From: Nitrosovibrio tenuis
Lineage (GTDB): Bacteria; Pseudomonadota; Gammaproteobacteria; Burkholderiales; Nitrosomonadaceae
Assembly: GCF_900109785.1 (NCBI RefSeq)
Contig: NZ_FOBH01000001.1
Coordinates: 248,001-312,000 of the forward strand
Length of the DNA stretch: 64,000 bases
Direction of reading: 5' to 3'
Numbering within the stretch: the first letter of the stretch is position 1; every line of letters starts with the position of its first letter. Under the pieces are notes generated by a model that did no database searches, was not told the origin of the DNA, and was given only the letters and a program-made list of their open reading frames with translations. The position numbers and the translations under genes were made by a program. Below, piece after piece: positions 1 through 9,464 of this stretch.

Positions 1-73
1 TCGGATGGCGCATACCGTTTGCAGGGAGGAACTGGCCGATATCGGTAAATGGCTTAAACAGATTTTGATATAG
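1..73 (+). CDS. alpha/beta hydrolase (carboxylesterase/phospholipase family), C-terminal end only
   Basis: Only the last 23 codons are inside the window, in the frame starting at base 2, ending with TAG at 71-73. The residues read RMAHTVCREELADIGKWLKQ followed by ILI. This resembles the C-terminus of small bacterial carboxylesterases of the phospholipase/carboxylesterase family, where a catalytic His sits in a Y-x-M-x-H-x-V stretch followed by an E-x-x-D-I-x-x-W-L helix. The His would complete a Ser-Asp-His triad encoded upstream of the window. The call rests on this short motif alone, so the substrate cannot be inferred. Confidence 0.55.
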   Translation, partial: RMAHTVCREELADIGKWLKQILI

Positions 74-405
74 CCTCAGGAAGCATCCTCTTGGGCAAGC
101 TGTAGACGAACCCCGAACGTAGCGTTCGCTTTTGAGCTGGTTTGCGGTTGAGTTGCGATGTTTCCAGCCTGGTCCGGTTTTAGTCCAGCACGCCGGCTCA
201 AGTGCTTGTATCAAACCGGAACCAGCCTCTCCTCCACCCGTAGTGCTCTTTTTCACAAATTCTAAATACCTCCCTGACAATTCCTTCACACACGCTATAT
301 TACCCTGCTAACAACAGGGTATTTATGTGCTATATTTCCCTTATGTCAGCAGGGAAATTTATCAGCAGAGTAATTTTATAATTAGACAAAATCGGAGGAA
401 CAAAA
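74..405. other. intergenic region upstream of the two-component genes
   Basis: No convincing gene is present. The last 100 bases are AT-rich and hold two tandem perfect hairpins (described separately) and the ribosome binding site GGAGGA at about 393-398 for the receiver gene. I do not see a clear terminator for the esterase. Confidence 0.6.
301..358 (+). promoter_or_regulatory. two tandem perfect hairpins in the leader of the two-component operon
   Basis: Hairpin 1 pairs TACCCTG (301-307) with CAGGGTA (315-321) around a 7-base loop. Hairpin 2 pairs ATTTCCCT (334-341) with AGGGAAAT (351-358) around a 9-base loop. Neither is followed by a T-run, so they do not look like intrinsic terminators. 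Their position 48-105 bases before the start codon suggests a structured 5' leader or paired operator half-sites; which of these is not decidable from sequence. Confidence 0.4.
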
Positions 406-870
406 ATGCATACACCCGTTCAGCGCGTGGAATCCGCCCAAATGCCGGGTCAGATGCCGAATTCGATGCTTGAAAAGGAGGGTGGCACGACGCAGCGGAT
501 CGCACATATCGATGACGATCCCGATATTCGGGATACCGTCAAGCGAATACTGGATGCCAATGGGTATGCGGTCGACAGCTATCAGACAATGAATGATTTT
601 ATTGTTTCGCTGCGGAACTCATCAAGTCCGCCCGATCTGGCAATTCTCGATGTAATGGTGGAGACCATGGATGCAGGGTTGGAAGCGTATATGGGCCTTC
701 GGGGGCAATTTCCTGGGCTCCATATGATCTTCATGACTTCTCTGGGTGAAGAGATCCGCCCTTATTTCACCGGCCTATCGGATGAGTGGATTCTGATTGT
801 GGAAAAACCCGTCGAGCCCGTCAGCCTCTTATCCATTATCCGAAGCCGTCTGGATAGATCCGAAGCCTAA
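406..870 (+). CDS. stand-alone response regulator receiver protein
   Basis: This 154-residue protein is a single CheY-like receiver domain after a roughly 30-residue unstructured N-terminus. The acidic pocket is D36-D37-D38, the phospho-acceptor is D82 in LAILDVM, the conserved Thr is T111 in FMTS, and the conserved Lys is K134 in VEKP. No output domain follows, so it probably acts by protein contact or as a phosphorelay intermediate. GGAGGA lies 7 bases before the ATG. It is 36 bases upstream of a membrane histidine kinase, its likely partner. The loop after D82 (VETMDAG) resembles receivers found with metal or redox sensor kinases, but the stimulus is unknown. Confidence 0.85.
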   Translation: MHTPVQRVESAQMPGQMPNSMLEKEGGTTQRIAHIDDDPDIRDTVKRILDANGYAVDSYQTMNDFIVSLRNSSSPPDLAILDVMVETMDAGLEAYMGLRGQFPGLHMIFMTSLGEEIRPYFTGLSDEWILIVEKPVEPVSLLSIIRSRLDRSEA

Positions 871-906
871 GGTACAGATGGCAACGGCTTCTCGCGTAAT
901 CTGACC

Positions 907-2397
907 ATGGCTATTGCCGAATTTTCCTGGGACGCATCGAAGAACCGCTTCGCGTTCCCGGGGTTGACGGGCTCCAAGCTCAGCGACCAGGTGTTAATCG
1001 GCAATGCCCGGTGGTTTATTATTTTTCGCTGGGCAGTAATCGGCGCTCTCCTCCTGTTTCAAATCTTCGCGCTTGTTGCTTCCGATACGCTTACAAACAT
1101 TGGCATCACTCATCAGCAAGGGTGGCCGGTTGCCGTAACGGCGCTGTTGTGCATCGCAAATATCATCTATATCTATGCCTTGGATTTTCGACCGCAAACC
1201 CGGTATAACTCGCCTTCAATAAATATCTGGGCTCAAATTATTGTCGATCTTCTGTGCCTGTCGGTTGTCGTGCATTTCGTTGGCAGCATCGCGACGCCTG
1301 CTCCGTTTTTTTACGTGCTGCACATCGCCTTGTCCTGTATCTTTTTCTCGACGATAGAAAGCCTCATCGTTACAGGGTTTGTTTGTTTAATGTATGGGAT
1401 TGTGCTGCTTATCGAGAACCCATTGCTTTTTATGGCTCCTCAATCGATATCCATATCGCCTGACGGACCCACCCTTCACCCGCTTAAAATCGATATTCTC
1501 TTATGGATGTTCACTCTTGATTTATTATTTTTCGTCGTCTGGTATGTCGTCTCGCGTCTTTCGATTGTCGTGCGCGCCAATGAGCGCCACCTTCTGGATG
1601 CCTACGAGCAGATCAGCCGGGCGCAAGTGGAGAAAGACCGGTACGCCGTGTTGATGACACATCAGCTCAAGGCACCGCTCGATGCCATCCGCAGCAAGAT
1701 CAATTTGATAAAAGGAAATTATTGTGGAGAAGTACCGCCTGAAATCAGGGATGTGCTTTTAAAAATCGATAGCCGCGCCTCGGGTATGGCGGGGCTGATC
1801 CTGGATGTGCTCAAGCTTGAACGGCTGAAAGCCGCGGCCCGGGATCCCGGTAATCTGGAGCAGGTCAATGTGGAATCGGTCATTCGAAAGTGTATCGATA
1901 AATTAAAACCCATCGCCAGTTCGCGGCACATCACGATCAAGGCGTCAACCCGGGATTTTGTCGTTGAAGGAATTCCGAGCCAGTTTGAGATACTTTTAGA
2001 GAACATCATTTCGAATGCGATCGCTTATTCATACGATGGCGCATTGGTGGAGATTTCGACCGCTTTCGACAAGCAGAGCTCATCCGCAGTAGTAACCGTT
2101 GTTGACCATGGGATTGGAATTGGAGACAAGGACCTGCCGCATATTTTTGACGAATATTTTTATACGCCTCGAGCCGCGCTGCACAACAGAACGTCGAGTG
2201 GAATAGGCTTGTCAATCGTCAAAACAGTTGCAGAGAATAACAAACTGAACATCAAGGTTTCAAGCGAACAAAACAGGGGAACAACCTTTTCGGTCATCTT
2301 CCAGCGCGCGAAAAACGTGCCTGTTCCGGAAAATGAAATTCCACAATCTGGAAGTCTGGTGGCAAACACGGTGAATCAGGCCGAACTTCCTGCTTAA
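907..2397 (+). CDS. membrane sensor histidine kinase
   Basis: A 496-residue kinase. The first about 215 residues contain five or six hydrophobic membrane segments with no large periplasmic domain, suggesting that it senses something in or near the membrane. A short helical linker leads to the HisKA-like dimerisation helix with the phospho-acceptor His at residue 252 (THQLKAP). The ATPase domain follows: N box NIISNAIAYS, G1 box DHGIGIG, F box IFDEYF and G2 box SSGIGLSIV. It lies 36 bases downstream of the receiver gene, which should be its phosphotransfer partner. The last 35 residues are a poorly conserved tail. Signal and regulon are not visible. Confidence 0.9.
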   Translation: MAIAEFSWDASKNRFAFPGLTGSKLSDQVLIGNARWFIIFRWAVIGALLLFQIFALVASDTLTNIGITHQQGWPVAVTALLCIANIIYIYALDFRPQTRYNSPSINIWAQIIVDLLCLSVVVHFVGSIATPAPFFYVLHIALSCIFFSTIESLIVTGFVCLMYGIVLLIENPLLFMAPQSISISPDGPTLHPLKIDILLWMFTLDLLFFVVWYVVSRLSIVVRANERHLLDAYEQISRAQVEKDRYAVLMTHQLKAPLDAIRSKINLIKGNYCGEVPPEIRDVLLKIDSRASGMAGLILDVLKLERLKAAARDPGNLEQVNVESVIRKCIDKLKPIASSRHITIKASTRDFVVEGIPSQFEILLENIISNAIAYSYDGALVEISTAFDKQSSSAVVTVVDHGIGIGDKDLPHIFDEYFYTPRAALHNRTSSGIGLSIVKTVAENNKLNIKVSSEQNRGTTFSVIFQRAKNVPVPENEIPQSGSLVANTVNQAELPA

Positions 2398-2414
2398 GGC
2401 TTATCCTGAAGCCT

Positions 2415-2873
2415 TTATTGGTTGGGTTCCATCCCTGCCGGCAATTTTTTCCTCATGATTTTAAGCTGGCCCCTCTGCGTCTTGCTATCGAGACGCTTTC
2501 TCTGCGCGTCACGGGTCGGCTTGGTTGGTTTCCGTTCCGGGGGTAGCTTCGCTACGCTATTAACGAGTTCGTATAATCGTCTCAGCGCTTCCGCACGGTT
2601 TTTTTCCTGAGTGCGATACTGCTGCGCTTTGATAACGATAATACCTTCCCTGGTGATCCGGTGATCGTGCAGCTTCAATAAGCGCTGCTTATAGACATCG
2701 GGCAGCGAGGAAGCCCCGATATCAAAACGCAGATGAATCGCGCTTGAAACCTTATTGACATTTTGACCGCCGGCACCCTGAGCCCGAATTGCCCTTATCT
2801 CGATCTCGTTTTCGGCAACAGGTACCTGGTTGGAACTCTCCGCGGCTGGACCGGATGGATCATCATGGCTCAT
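2415..2873 (-). CDS. arfB: alternative ribosome-rescue factor ArfB (peptidyl-tRNA hydrolase, YaeJ)
   Basis: ArfB hydrolyses peptidyl-tRNA on ribosomes stalled at the 3' end of an mRNA, acting without a stop codon. The 152-residue product carries the GGQ catalytic motif in RAQGAGGQNVNKV near residues 31-43, as in class I release factors, and lacks their codon-recognition domains. The C-terminus is rich in Lys and Arg, as expected for the tail that enters the empty mRNA channel. The ATG overlaps the stop codon of the upstream epimerase gene by 4 bases, so the two are translationally coupled. It converges on the histidine kinase gene with a 17-base gap. Confidence 0.92.
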   Translation of the reverse strand: MSHDDPSGPAAESSNQVPVAENEIEIRAIRAQGAGGQNVNKVSSAIHLRFDIGASSLPDVYKQRLLKLHDHRITREGIIVIKAQQYRTQEKNRAEALRRLYELVNSVAKLPPERKPTKPTRDAQRKRLDSKTQRGQLKIMRKKLPAGMEPNQ

Positions 2874-3769
2874 TTTTGCAGATCATCCCACTGGGTGAAA
2901 ACCGGCAGGAACGGTCTCGGTGCGAACCCAAAATCCCTGGCCGCAGCAGCGTGGGAGAAACACAAATCGACATTCATCCGCGTTGCCATTTCAGGATTCA
3001 CGCTCCGCTTGCCGGGAAGCAGCGTCAAAACTTCTATGCCCCGACGAAACATCCATGCGGGAATGGTGACTAAGCGCGCCGGTTTGCCCAGCGAGCCGAA
3101 AATCTTCTCGACCATTTGCCGATAAGTCAAAGTCTCGCCGCCACTCAAATTATAAGATTTGTTGAACGTGATTGGCTGGCTTAGTGCCATCACGCATGCT
3201 TGTGCCAGATCATCCGCATGAACCGGTTGACGGAGTCCCCTGGCATTGCCGAGCAGGGGAAAAAAACCATAACGATGGATGAACCGGGCAATCTGCGTAA
3301 TATTTTTATCCCGGCCACAGTCATAAACCAGCGTTGGACGAAGCACCGTCCAGTCTATTTCCGAAGCGCCGCAGGCACTGCCAATAGCCTCTTCCACTAA
3401 GGCAAAGCGTGCCGCCAACTGCCGTTCGCCCGCATCGGCAGAATCAGCCTTGCTGAACAGACTGGTTGAGCCGAAGCCAATCAGACGTTTTACTCCAAGC
3501 GAATCCAGGATAGGCAGCAACGGTGGCAACAACCAAAGCGGTGCAAGATGAACAAGCACCGTCGCGTTAAGCTTGGGCAATTGCTCCGGACAACTGATAT
3601 CGACCTGATGCCAAAGCAGCTTACCCGTTGTGCCCGGAGTTTCATTACGCTTGCGGCTGGCAGCATGAACCTCGTAACCGGCTTCCAGCAGACGCGGCAA
3701 CAAAAAGCGCCCAACTATACTGGTCGCGCCCGTGACGATAATTTGATGGGAGGAGGCGAGGCTCGACAT
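2870..3769 (-). CDS. NAD-dependent epimerase/dehydratase-like SDR protein
   Basis: A 299-residue extended-SDR protein. The nucleotide-binding loop is TGATSIVGR near residues 13-21, a variant of the usual GxxGxxG, followed by an AASR segment at the end of the second strand. The middle part (HADDLAQACV, then YNLSGGETLTYRQMV) matches the substrate-binding half of sugar epimerases and complex I NDUFA9-like proteins. A canonical YxxxK dyad is not obvious, so catalytic activity is uncertain. It sits at the downstream end of the polysaccharide locus, which favours a sugar-nucleotide role, but its coupling to arfB is a housekeeping-like context. Confidence 0.75.
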   Translation of the reverse strand: MSSLASSHQIIVTGATSIVGRFLLPRLLEAGYEVHAASRKRNETPGTTGKLLWHQVDISCPEQLPKLNATVLVHLAPLWLLPPLLPILDSLGVKRLIGFGSTSLFSKADSADAGERQLAARFALVEEAIGSACGASEIDWTVLRPTLVYDCGRDKNITQIARFIHRYGFFPLLGNARGLRQPVHADDLAQACVMALSQPITFNKSYNLSGGETLTYRQMVEKIFGSLGKPARLVTIPAWMFRRGIEVLTLLPGKRSVNPEMATRMNVDLCFSHAAAARDFGFAPRPFLPVFTQWDDLQK

Positions 3770-3831
3770 TTACTTTTATGCCGGGTTTAGTCAGGGAGTG
3801 TGCTGGATTGATGTCTCGGCGGTTGACCCGT

Positions 3832-4782
3832 TTATCCGGTCGCCTGCTCTGGTGCCTGTCCTCGTCCAACCCCGATCGCGCGCCCGGCGCGGCGTGCAGT
3901 GTAATAGAACGCGACTGCTATAAACCGCAACCATATTCCCACAGCGACCAGCCACATCACAACGCCAGGGTATTGGCGCCGGAAGAACTTGTGGTAGAAC
4001 CGCATCATTCCCTTATGCTTGTGCCACTCCACAAAGATGGGTCGAGACCGGCTGCAGGCTCCCTTGTGATGCACAACCGGGGCGTCGGGTACAAATAAAA
4101 TCTTCCAGCCTTTTTGGCGGAAGCGCATGCACCAATCCAGATCTTCGCAATGAAGAAAATAATCTTCATCCCACAGACCTACATTTTTCATCGCCTCGCG
4201 CCGCACCAGCATGAGTGCGCCGGAGATGGCCTCCACCTCAAGCGGGCCGTCCGGCAGGGGTTGCTTGTGCAGATGAAAATCGAAAAACAGGCGCGGCCAG
4301 TAATTGCTGAAACGGTACAGCCCAAACGCTCGAACGAATGAACGCCAGGGAGTAGGCACCGCGCGGCGGCCTCCGGCTTGTTCGGTGCCGTCCTGGTTGA
4401 TCAGCAATCCGCCCACCATGCCCGCCTTAGCGTTCTTTTCCAGCACTTGAATCATGCGCTGCAACGAATCTTCACCGAGAATGCAATCAGGATTCAAAAA
4501 CAAAACAAAAGGTTGCACAGCCTGCGCAGCACCTATATTACAGGCTGCGGCAAAACCGAGATTCGCAGTATTGTGGATGATTTTGAGTTTGTGTTCTCCG
4601 GAGAAACGCTGGGCGCAAAGTTCAAGACTGAAATCAGAAGATGCGTTGTCCACCACCAGTATTTCATTTACCTGGGGAAGTGTCGAATGGATACACTCCG
4701 CCAGCAATGGGCCGGCGTTGTAATTCACGATTACGACTGAGATGGGCTGGTGATCTGTGGATGATTTCGCGTCAGCAGGCAT
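3832..4782 (-). CDS. family 2 glycosyltransferase (rhamnosyltransferase-like)
   Basis: The product begins with the GT-A nucleotide-sugar fold: PISVVIVNYNAG, then the acidic pair in VDNASSDF, and NPDC as the DxD-like metal site. Later NEDYF-type residues appear as DEDYFLHCEDLDWCMR, where ED is the likely catalytic base. Hydrophobic segments near the C-terminus suggest membrane association. I place the start at the ATG at 4782 (316 residues); a TTG at 4845 in the same frame would add 21 poorly conserved residues. It probably adds one sugar, perhaps a deoxyhexose, to the exported glycan at the inner face of the cytoplasmic membrane. Confidence 0.85.
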   Translation of the reverse strand: MPADAKSSTDHQPISVVIVNYNAGPLLAECIHSTLPQVNEILVVDNASSDFSLELCAQRFSGEHKLKIIHNTANLGFAAACNIGAAQAVQPFVLFLNPDCILGEDSLQRMIQVLEKNAKAGMVGGLLINQDGTEQAGGRRAVPTPWRSFVRAFGLYRFSNYWPRLFFDFHLHKQPLPDGPLEVEAISGALMLVRREAMKNVGLWDEDYFLHCEDLDWCMRFRQKGWKILFVPDAPVVHHKGACSRSRPIFVEWHKHKGMMRFYHKFFRRQYPGVVMWLVAVGIWLRFIAVAFYYTARRAGRAIGVGRGQAPEQATG

Positions 4783-4964
4783 TTGGCTCAGCGATTTCCG
4801 TGCAGGAATTCTAACGTCTGAATAACCGCTACCTGAATTGGACAATCTAAACCAGATATCGGCATATCAGTGGGCATACCTGTGCGACAGACAGAAGCGG
4901 AGTAGTACAAACATAACAATGGTTGGTCGCGGGTGAATCACGCTCACAGGCATTTTATATCTAC

Positions 4965-6707
4965 CTATTTTATATCTGCCTTATGTGCAAGGATTTTTTG
5001 TTTCAATCGCTGATTACTAGCAAGGATCAGATCGCGATAGTGGCTATTTTCAACGCCCCAGATGGTCGACTGCTGGGCTTCCTTGTGCCCGACGAGAAAA
5101 GGCTCGACAACCAGCACCCTGATGAAGTCAATCTTTTCAAGATAACGATCAATAGTATTGGTTGTCACGTCATGGTTGTCCTGATCCCAATTCGCAATAA
5201 TATCGAATACACGTTGGTGATAAACGTTGAAAACCGTACTGATCACCTTATCAATTAAGGCAAACTGATTTCCTTGATAAGTATGCGTTTCGAGGATGCG
5301 AACGTCTCTTCTGAGGTCGGACATTAGTCCGGAGAAGATGTGCCAATTCAAATTGGGGTCATCCAAGCGATTTCGTATGTGTTCCCACCGGACGCCAAAA
5401 TCCGACGGGAACTCGACATCGTCTTCACAGACGGTTAATTGCGGCAGACCTTGCTGGCGTGCCAACATGATCATCAACTTATAGCTCATCGCGCAGCCCA
5501 GCCAACTTTGACTGTGCCGCAAACCCGGAAAGCAGGAAAAGCCAAATTGATTATATTTGTTGAATTCGGCTGTACGTTCACCGTATTCCGGCAGAGTAAG
5601 ACAGACCAAGTCACTGGATAATCGTGCTTTATGCCCCGCGTAGCGCCAAAAGTTCTGGAACGTAATGTTATCTGTTGCCAATAGAAATCTATAGAAAAAA
5701 TAATCGAATCGATTGGAACGCTGTTGAAGTAAAAGATGATTTTCAGAAATACGTCGCCGACGCAAGCCGTCGTTTTGCAGCCAGTAGCGCACACGTTCCA
5801 CCATGCCCGCTACGTCATCAATTTCCACAAAGTCCAACAATTGCGAAACGTCGCTATGTTGATCCAAGTCGCTTGAACGTTCCGATATGATCAGCTTATG
5901 TAACGACAGGCATTCCCAAATTCGGGTGGTTTCCAACAAGGCTCCGGCGTAATAGTGAATGTTGACCACCACGCGGGCGCGCGCCAACTCGGCATAGAGC
6001 GGTGCGCCAAAGAGGTTATTGATTATTTTTATATGGAAGTGTCTTTTCAGTTCACTGAGAAATCTCTGCCGGCGTTCGTTTTTCGCGTCGCCATAAAAAA
6101 CCACGTCGTAATCTTCTATGGCACAGTCCCGCTCCGATTCATAATTCGCGATGTAATCGATCGGGACATAATAGATCTGGCGCAGACTCAGCCCTTTTAT
6201 CTTGAGAAAATCAATATTGACCGTCGAATAGTCCAGTATAGCGGCTGAGTTTTGTAAGACGCGCAGATACTCGTCAGTGAACCACCGTGAACTGACGGAT
6301 TGCTCCATTTGGAAGGCAATGTAAAAGTCGGGCAATTGCACAAACATGTGAGGACAAATAACAAAATGGAGCGCGTCATCGTAGCCCTGGGTGGGTCGCT
6401 CATGAATAATTTTCGACTCGATTCCAATCCGGGACAAAGCGGTCGAGATAGCTCGGGCAACATACAAACAATGCAGGGTAGCAAGAATGACTGTGGACTG
6501 CCCCAATGTCGGCCGCAACAGTAGTTTACGGGTTGATGCAGGTGCGGGCGACTGGCGCGGGCCACCCCGCTTGACAATTTCAACGGCGCGCCGCAAAGAA
6601 TTTAACAACCCCAGATTTCGCGCATGCAATAGGTATCCACGCAAGACTTCAGGATGTTGCTTAAAATATTTCAGGGTTTTATGTATACGAGAGAATATGG
6701 TCCGCAC
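4965..6707 (-). CDS. two-domain glycosyltransferase: GT1/CgeB-like domain fused to a GT25-like domain
   Basis: A 580-residue protein with a GTG start. Residues about 60-330 resemble CgeB-type GT-B transferases, with a C-terminal nucleotide-binding portion around NIHYYAGALLETTRIWECLS. Residues about 355-560 resemble the GT25 lipooligosaccharide galactosyltransferase family, including LTLPEYGERTAEF, the SWLGCAMSYKLMI stretch, and TVCEDDVEFPSDF, where EDDV supplies the metal-binding acidic residues. The fusion implies two successive sugar transfers by one polypeptide. Non-coding gaps of 182 and 261 bases flank it, unlike the tight packing upstream. Sugar donors cannot be named. Confidence 0.72.
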   Translation of the reverse strand: MRTIFSRIHKTLKYFKQHPEVLRGYLLHARNLGLLNSLRRAVEIVKRGGPRQSPAPASTRKLLLRPTLGQSTVILATLHCLYVARAISTALSRIGIESKIIHERPTQGYDDALHFVICPHMFVQLPDFYIAFQMEQSVSSRWFTDEYLRVLQNSAAILDYSTVNIDFLKIKGLSLRQIYYVPIDYIANYESERDCAIEDYDVVFYGDAKNERRQRFLSELKRHFHIKIINNLFGAPLYAELARARVVVNIHYYAGALLETTRIWECLSLHKLIISERSSDLDQHSDVSQLLDFVEIDDVAGMVERVRYWLQNDGLRRRRISENHLLLQQRSNRFDYFFYRFLLATDNITFQNFWRYAGHKARLSSDLVCLTLPEYGERTAEFNKYNQFGFSCFPGLRHSQSWLGCAMSYKLMIMLARQQGLPQLTVCEDDVEFPSDFGVRWEHIRNRLDDPNLNWHIFSGLMSDLRRDVRILETHTYQGNQFALIDKVISTVFNVYHQRVFDIIANWDQDNHDVTTNTIDRYLEKIDFIRVLVVEPFLVGHKEAQQSTIWGVENSHYRDLILASNQRLKQKILAHKADIK

Positions 6708-6968
6708 TTTTTCCGCTGTTTTTTACGACGCTGAGTAATCTAATCTTGAAGTGACTCATTTCCGAGCTAGGTGAATATATTGTGATGGAAGGCCGAAAAT
6801 CACTGTTAGCTCGGCAAATTGGGAATACGTATCAGCGTGTATTAGCCGTGATATTTTTGAGGTCGAGGCCTGCCCACGTCAACGACGTTGAAGCGGGAAA
6901 AGTTCATTAGTCGGCAAGTCCGATATTCCGCAGCCAATGACGGCGAGATCGCCGCTAGACATCCGTGC

Positions 6969-8231
6969 CTATTCACTGTTGGAGCGGAATTTAACAGTAT
7001 TAATACGGGCAGCGGCTTTCTTGTACTGGTAATAAACTCTGCCAAGAATATTTGCGATTAGCCTAAACCAAATGAGCCTTTCTAATCTGAGAGATAACCT
7101 GTGGGCATAATTATGCATACCCGTCTGCGAATGAAAGCCGCCTGAGGGTGCAAGCGAATCTTGCATTTCGATACCTAACAGTCGAAAGAAAAAGAAAGCT
7201 ATGCTTTTATTGGTTGCGATACGCTCATCAGTAGTCACCACGCCCCGGCTGCCCTCAAGAACTTGTCGATAGTACGTTTCCAGATCATCAATGGGTTGAT
7301 CCCAAGACCAAGCGGCTGCTGTTTCTCTTCCATTTTTTATTAACCTATTTCTTAATTCAGGATCGAAGATAAGTTTTTGGACCGCCATCCGGGCAGCAGA
7401 AATATCACTTGGTTCGACGACCAGAGCATTTACTCCATCAACGATATATTCATCATATCCAGTCACTTTTCCTACTATAACCGCGCCTCCGCAAGCCATC
7501 ATTTCCATTGGTGGACCAAAAAAACCCTCAACACGGCTTAATTTTAAGAGTATGTCGCAGCTCGAATAAATGCGAGGCATTTGCGCCATGGGTACTTGTT
7601 CGAAGAAACGATCACATTTCAAGCCAGGCTTTGGCCGGCCGAACGAGCTCACGCACCATACCTCAACATCCAGGTCTGCGACGGCTTCAAATGATTCAGC
7701 CATCCCCTTGTAGGCGAGTTCAATCGCGCCTTCCAGCAATATTCTCGGTTTAGGGCCCTTCGGTTGCAAAGGTTCTGCAGGGTGGAACAAATCTGGGTCT
7801 AGCCCATTGGGGATTAGTTGGGCTTCATGCCCGAAATTTTTTTGCAACCACGACTTGATCCAGCGCGCCTCAGTCAAATAGTTGAAGTTCATCAAGTATG
7901 ATAAACGACATATATGTTGCCACTCGCTATCTGTCGGATGAAATCTGGTTTCATCAGATTGTACAAAATAGAATTTGTGTTTCGCTGGCAGTTTGGCCAC
8001 CAGAAAAGCCGTTGACCAACCCGTTGCGACAAGAATGTCCAGTTCTGATGGATATTGTTTCAAACTGAGAACGGGCACTTTCTGGTTCGGAAACCAGCCA
8101 AGCCCGCCATCTATTGTTTCCGTGAGAATAACGACTTCATGACCTTTTAGCAGTAGGCGATTCGCATGTTGGCAGATAACCGCAACTCCACCAGAAACGC
8201 CACAGGAAGGGATTAAGTAAGCAATCTTCAT
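6969..8231 (-). CDS. family 4 glycosyltransferase (GT-B fold)
   Basis: A 420-residue protein starting at ATG with IAYLIPSCGVSGGVAVI, the glycine-rich acceptor-side loop typical of GT4 enzymes. The donor-binding half contains LIPNGLDPDLFHP, LLKLSRVEGFFGPPMEMMAC with the E-x7-E signature, and a C-terminal PIDDLETYYRQVL helix. It is expected to be cytoplasmic and peripheral to the membrane, extending a lipid-linked glycan with retention of configuration. It stands alone between gaps of 261 and 216 bases, within the same-strand polysaccharide locus. The last 60 residues are basic and variable. Confidence 0.88.
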   Translation of the reverse strand: MKIAYLIPSCGVSGGVAVICQHANRLLLKGHEVVILTETIDGGLGWFPNQKVPVLSLKQYPSELDILVATGWSTAFLVAKLPAKHKFYFVQSDETRFHPTDSEWQHICRLSYLMNFNYLTEARWIKSWLQKNFGHEAQLIPNGLDPDLFHPAEPLQPKGPKPRILLEGAIELAYKGMAESFEAVADLDVEVWCVSSFGRPKPGLKCDRFFEQVPMAQMPRIYSSCDILLKLSRVEGFFGPPMEMMACGGAVIVGKVTGYDEYIVDGVNALVVEPSDISAARMAVQKLIFDPELRNRLIKNGRETAAAWSWDQPIDDLETYYRQVLEGSRGVVTTDERIATNKSIAFFFFRLLGIEMQDSLAPSGGFHSQTGMHNYAHRLSLRLERLIWFRLIANILGRVYYQYKKAAARINTVKFRSNSE

Positions 8232-8447
8232 TTCTTCGGTTTAAGCATCATTAAATCCGAGTATGAGTTGAATAAAAATTTGGGCAGGAAGGCGAAAAGT
8301 TACGAGACTGGAACTCAGGGATGGTTAAAGTAGCGCTTGTTCATGCTGTTCCTGACGAGCTAATCCAAGTTGAAGCTAAGACTTTAGTTGGGCTTTCACG
8401 GACACAGGTGGTCATCGGCTGGTGAGAGCTTATCTCATCTTTGCGTT

Positions 8448-9464
8448 TTAAATGAGGGTCATACGCTTTCGGGCAACCCTGAATATTTGCACCGCCTTAT
8501 CTATTAGATGAATACTCATGCGCGGCTTTTTTGCGTCGAAGCGAGGGGAAGACTTGTTCAATATTCCGGTAATAAGCATCCTGAAACTGTGCTCAGCGTT
8601 AAGTAGCTCAACAATAGTGTCTCTGGCTGACTGAGCAATCCTCAGTCGCTCTTCTTCATGTTTTAAAAAATATTCTGAAGCTGTATACGCTTCTCGAGGG
8701 GAACCGACTTCGATGTAATCGACTCCCGGCCGCAAGAACTTGTTAGGAGTTATTTTTTCGCTGATAACGAAAGCGCCACACGAAAGCAACATCTGCATGC
8801 GTGGCTCCCACGAAATTTCTGCTTCTGCATGGATATTCAGGCATATTTTGCTTCGATTGATGTAATCGACGAGAGCCTTCCCTGCAATTCCATGACAGAT
8901 GTGCAAAAAATGGAAGTGGTGTTTCAACGATCCAAAGTAGTCCTCGCGATGCGAGGTGCTTCGGCCGATAAAGAAAAAATCCCAGTTTGGTACGGCCGGT
9001 GTCGGTATATATGTTTTTGTGGCAACCGGAAAAACGAAAGCGCCGGACAAAAATAGACCGTCACTCTGAATGAAGTTTAATGACGATTCATCATAGTGGA
9101 AAACATAATCATAAGGCAGATACCTTATGGCTCTGAAGGACAGGTAGCGAAAAATAGAATCCTTCGTATAGTTGAGCTTACCATCAATATAACGCGGAAA
9201 CGGCTCACTAGATAATGCGACTTTAATACCCCGTAGCCGATTTAACACATCTATAGAGATTAGCTCAGGACGAAAAAAAATATTTATGTCTGCATTAAAA
9301 TTTATCAGGTTGGAATAGTCTGCGGCAGACATCCCACTGTGAAGAGGATACTCTCTCACATCCCCGAAGATATTTAATTCATCTTCATAACAGAAACGGA
9401 AGTATTCCGGCTGACTGATAATGGCGATTTTTAGCTTTTCATTGGAGCTAGAAGTCACAATCAA
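8448..9464 (-). CDS. CgeB-like glycosyltransferase
   Basis: A 338-residue protein with a C-terminal domain of the CgeB/Glyco_trans_1_2 type: RSKICLNIHAEAE, then SWEPRMQMLLSCGAFVISE and RPGVDYIEV, the donor-binding core of GT-B transferases. The N-terminal half (KIAIISQPEYFRF and on) is poorly conserved. The first in-frame codon is TTG at 9464; a GTG two codons later is an equally good start, and neither has a clear ribosome binding site. Base composition looks more AT-rich than the housekeeping genes in the window, consistent with a horizontally acquired glycan locus. Confidence 0.7.
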   Translation of the reverse strand: MIVTSSSNEKLKIAIISQPEYFRFCYEDELNIFGDVREYPLHSGMSAADYSNLINFNADINIFFRPELISIDVLNRLRGIKVALSSEPFPRYIDGKLNYTKDSIFRYLSFRAIRYLPYDYVFHYDESSLNFIQSDGLFLSGAFVFPVATKTYIPTPAVPNWDFFFIGRSTSHREDYFGSLKHHFHFLHICHGIAGKALVDYINRSKICLNIHAEAEISWEPRMQMLLSCGAFVISEKITPNKFLRPGVDYIEVGSPREAYTASEYFLKHEEERLRIAQSARDTIVELLNAEHSFRMLITGILNKSSPRFDAKKPRMSIHLIDKAVQIFRVARKRMTLI

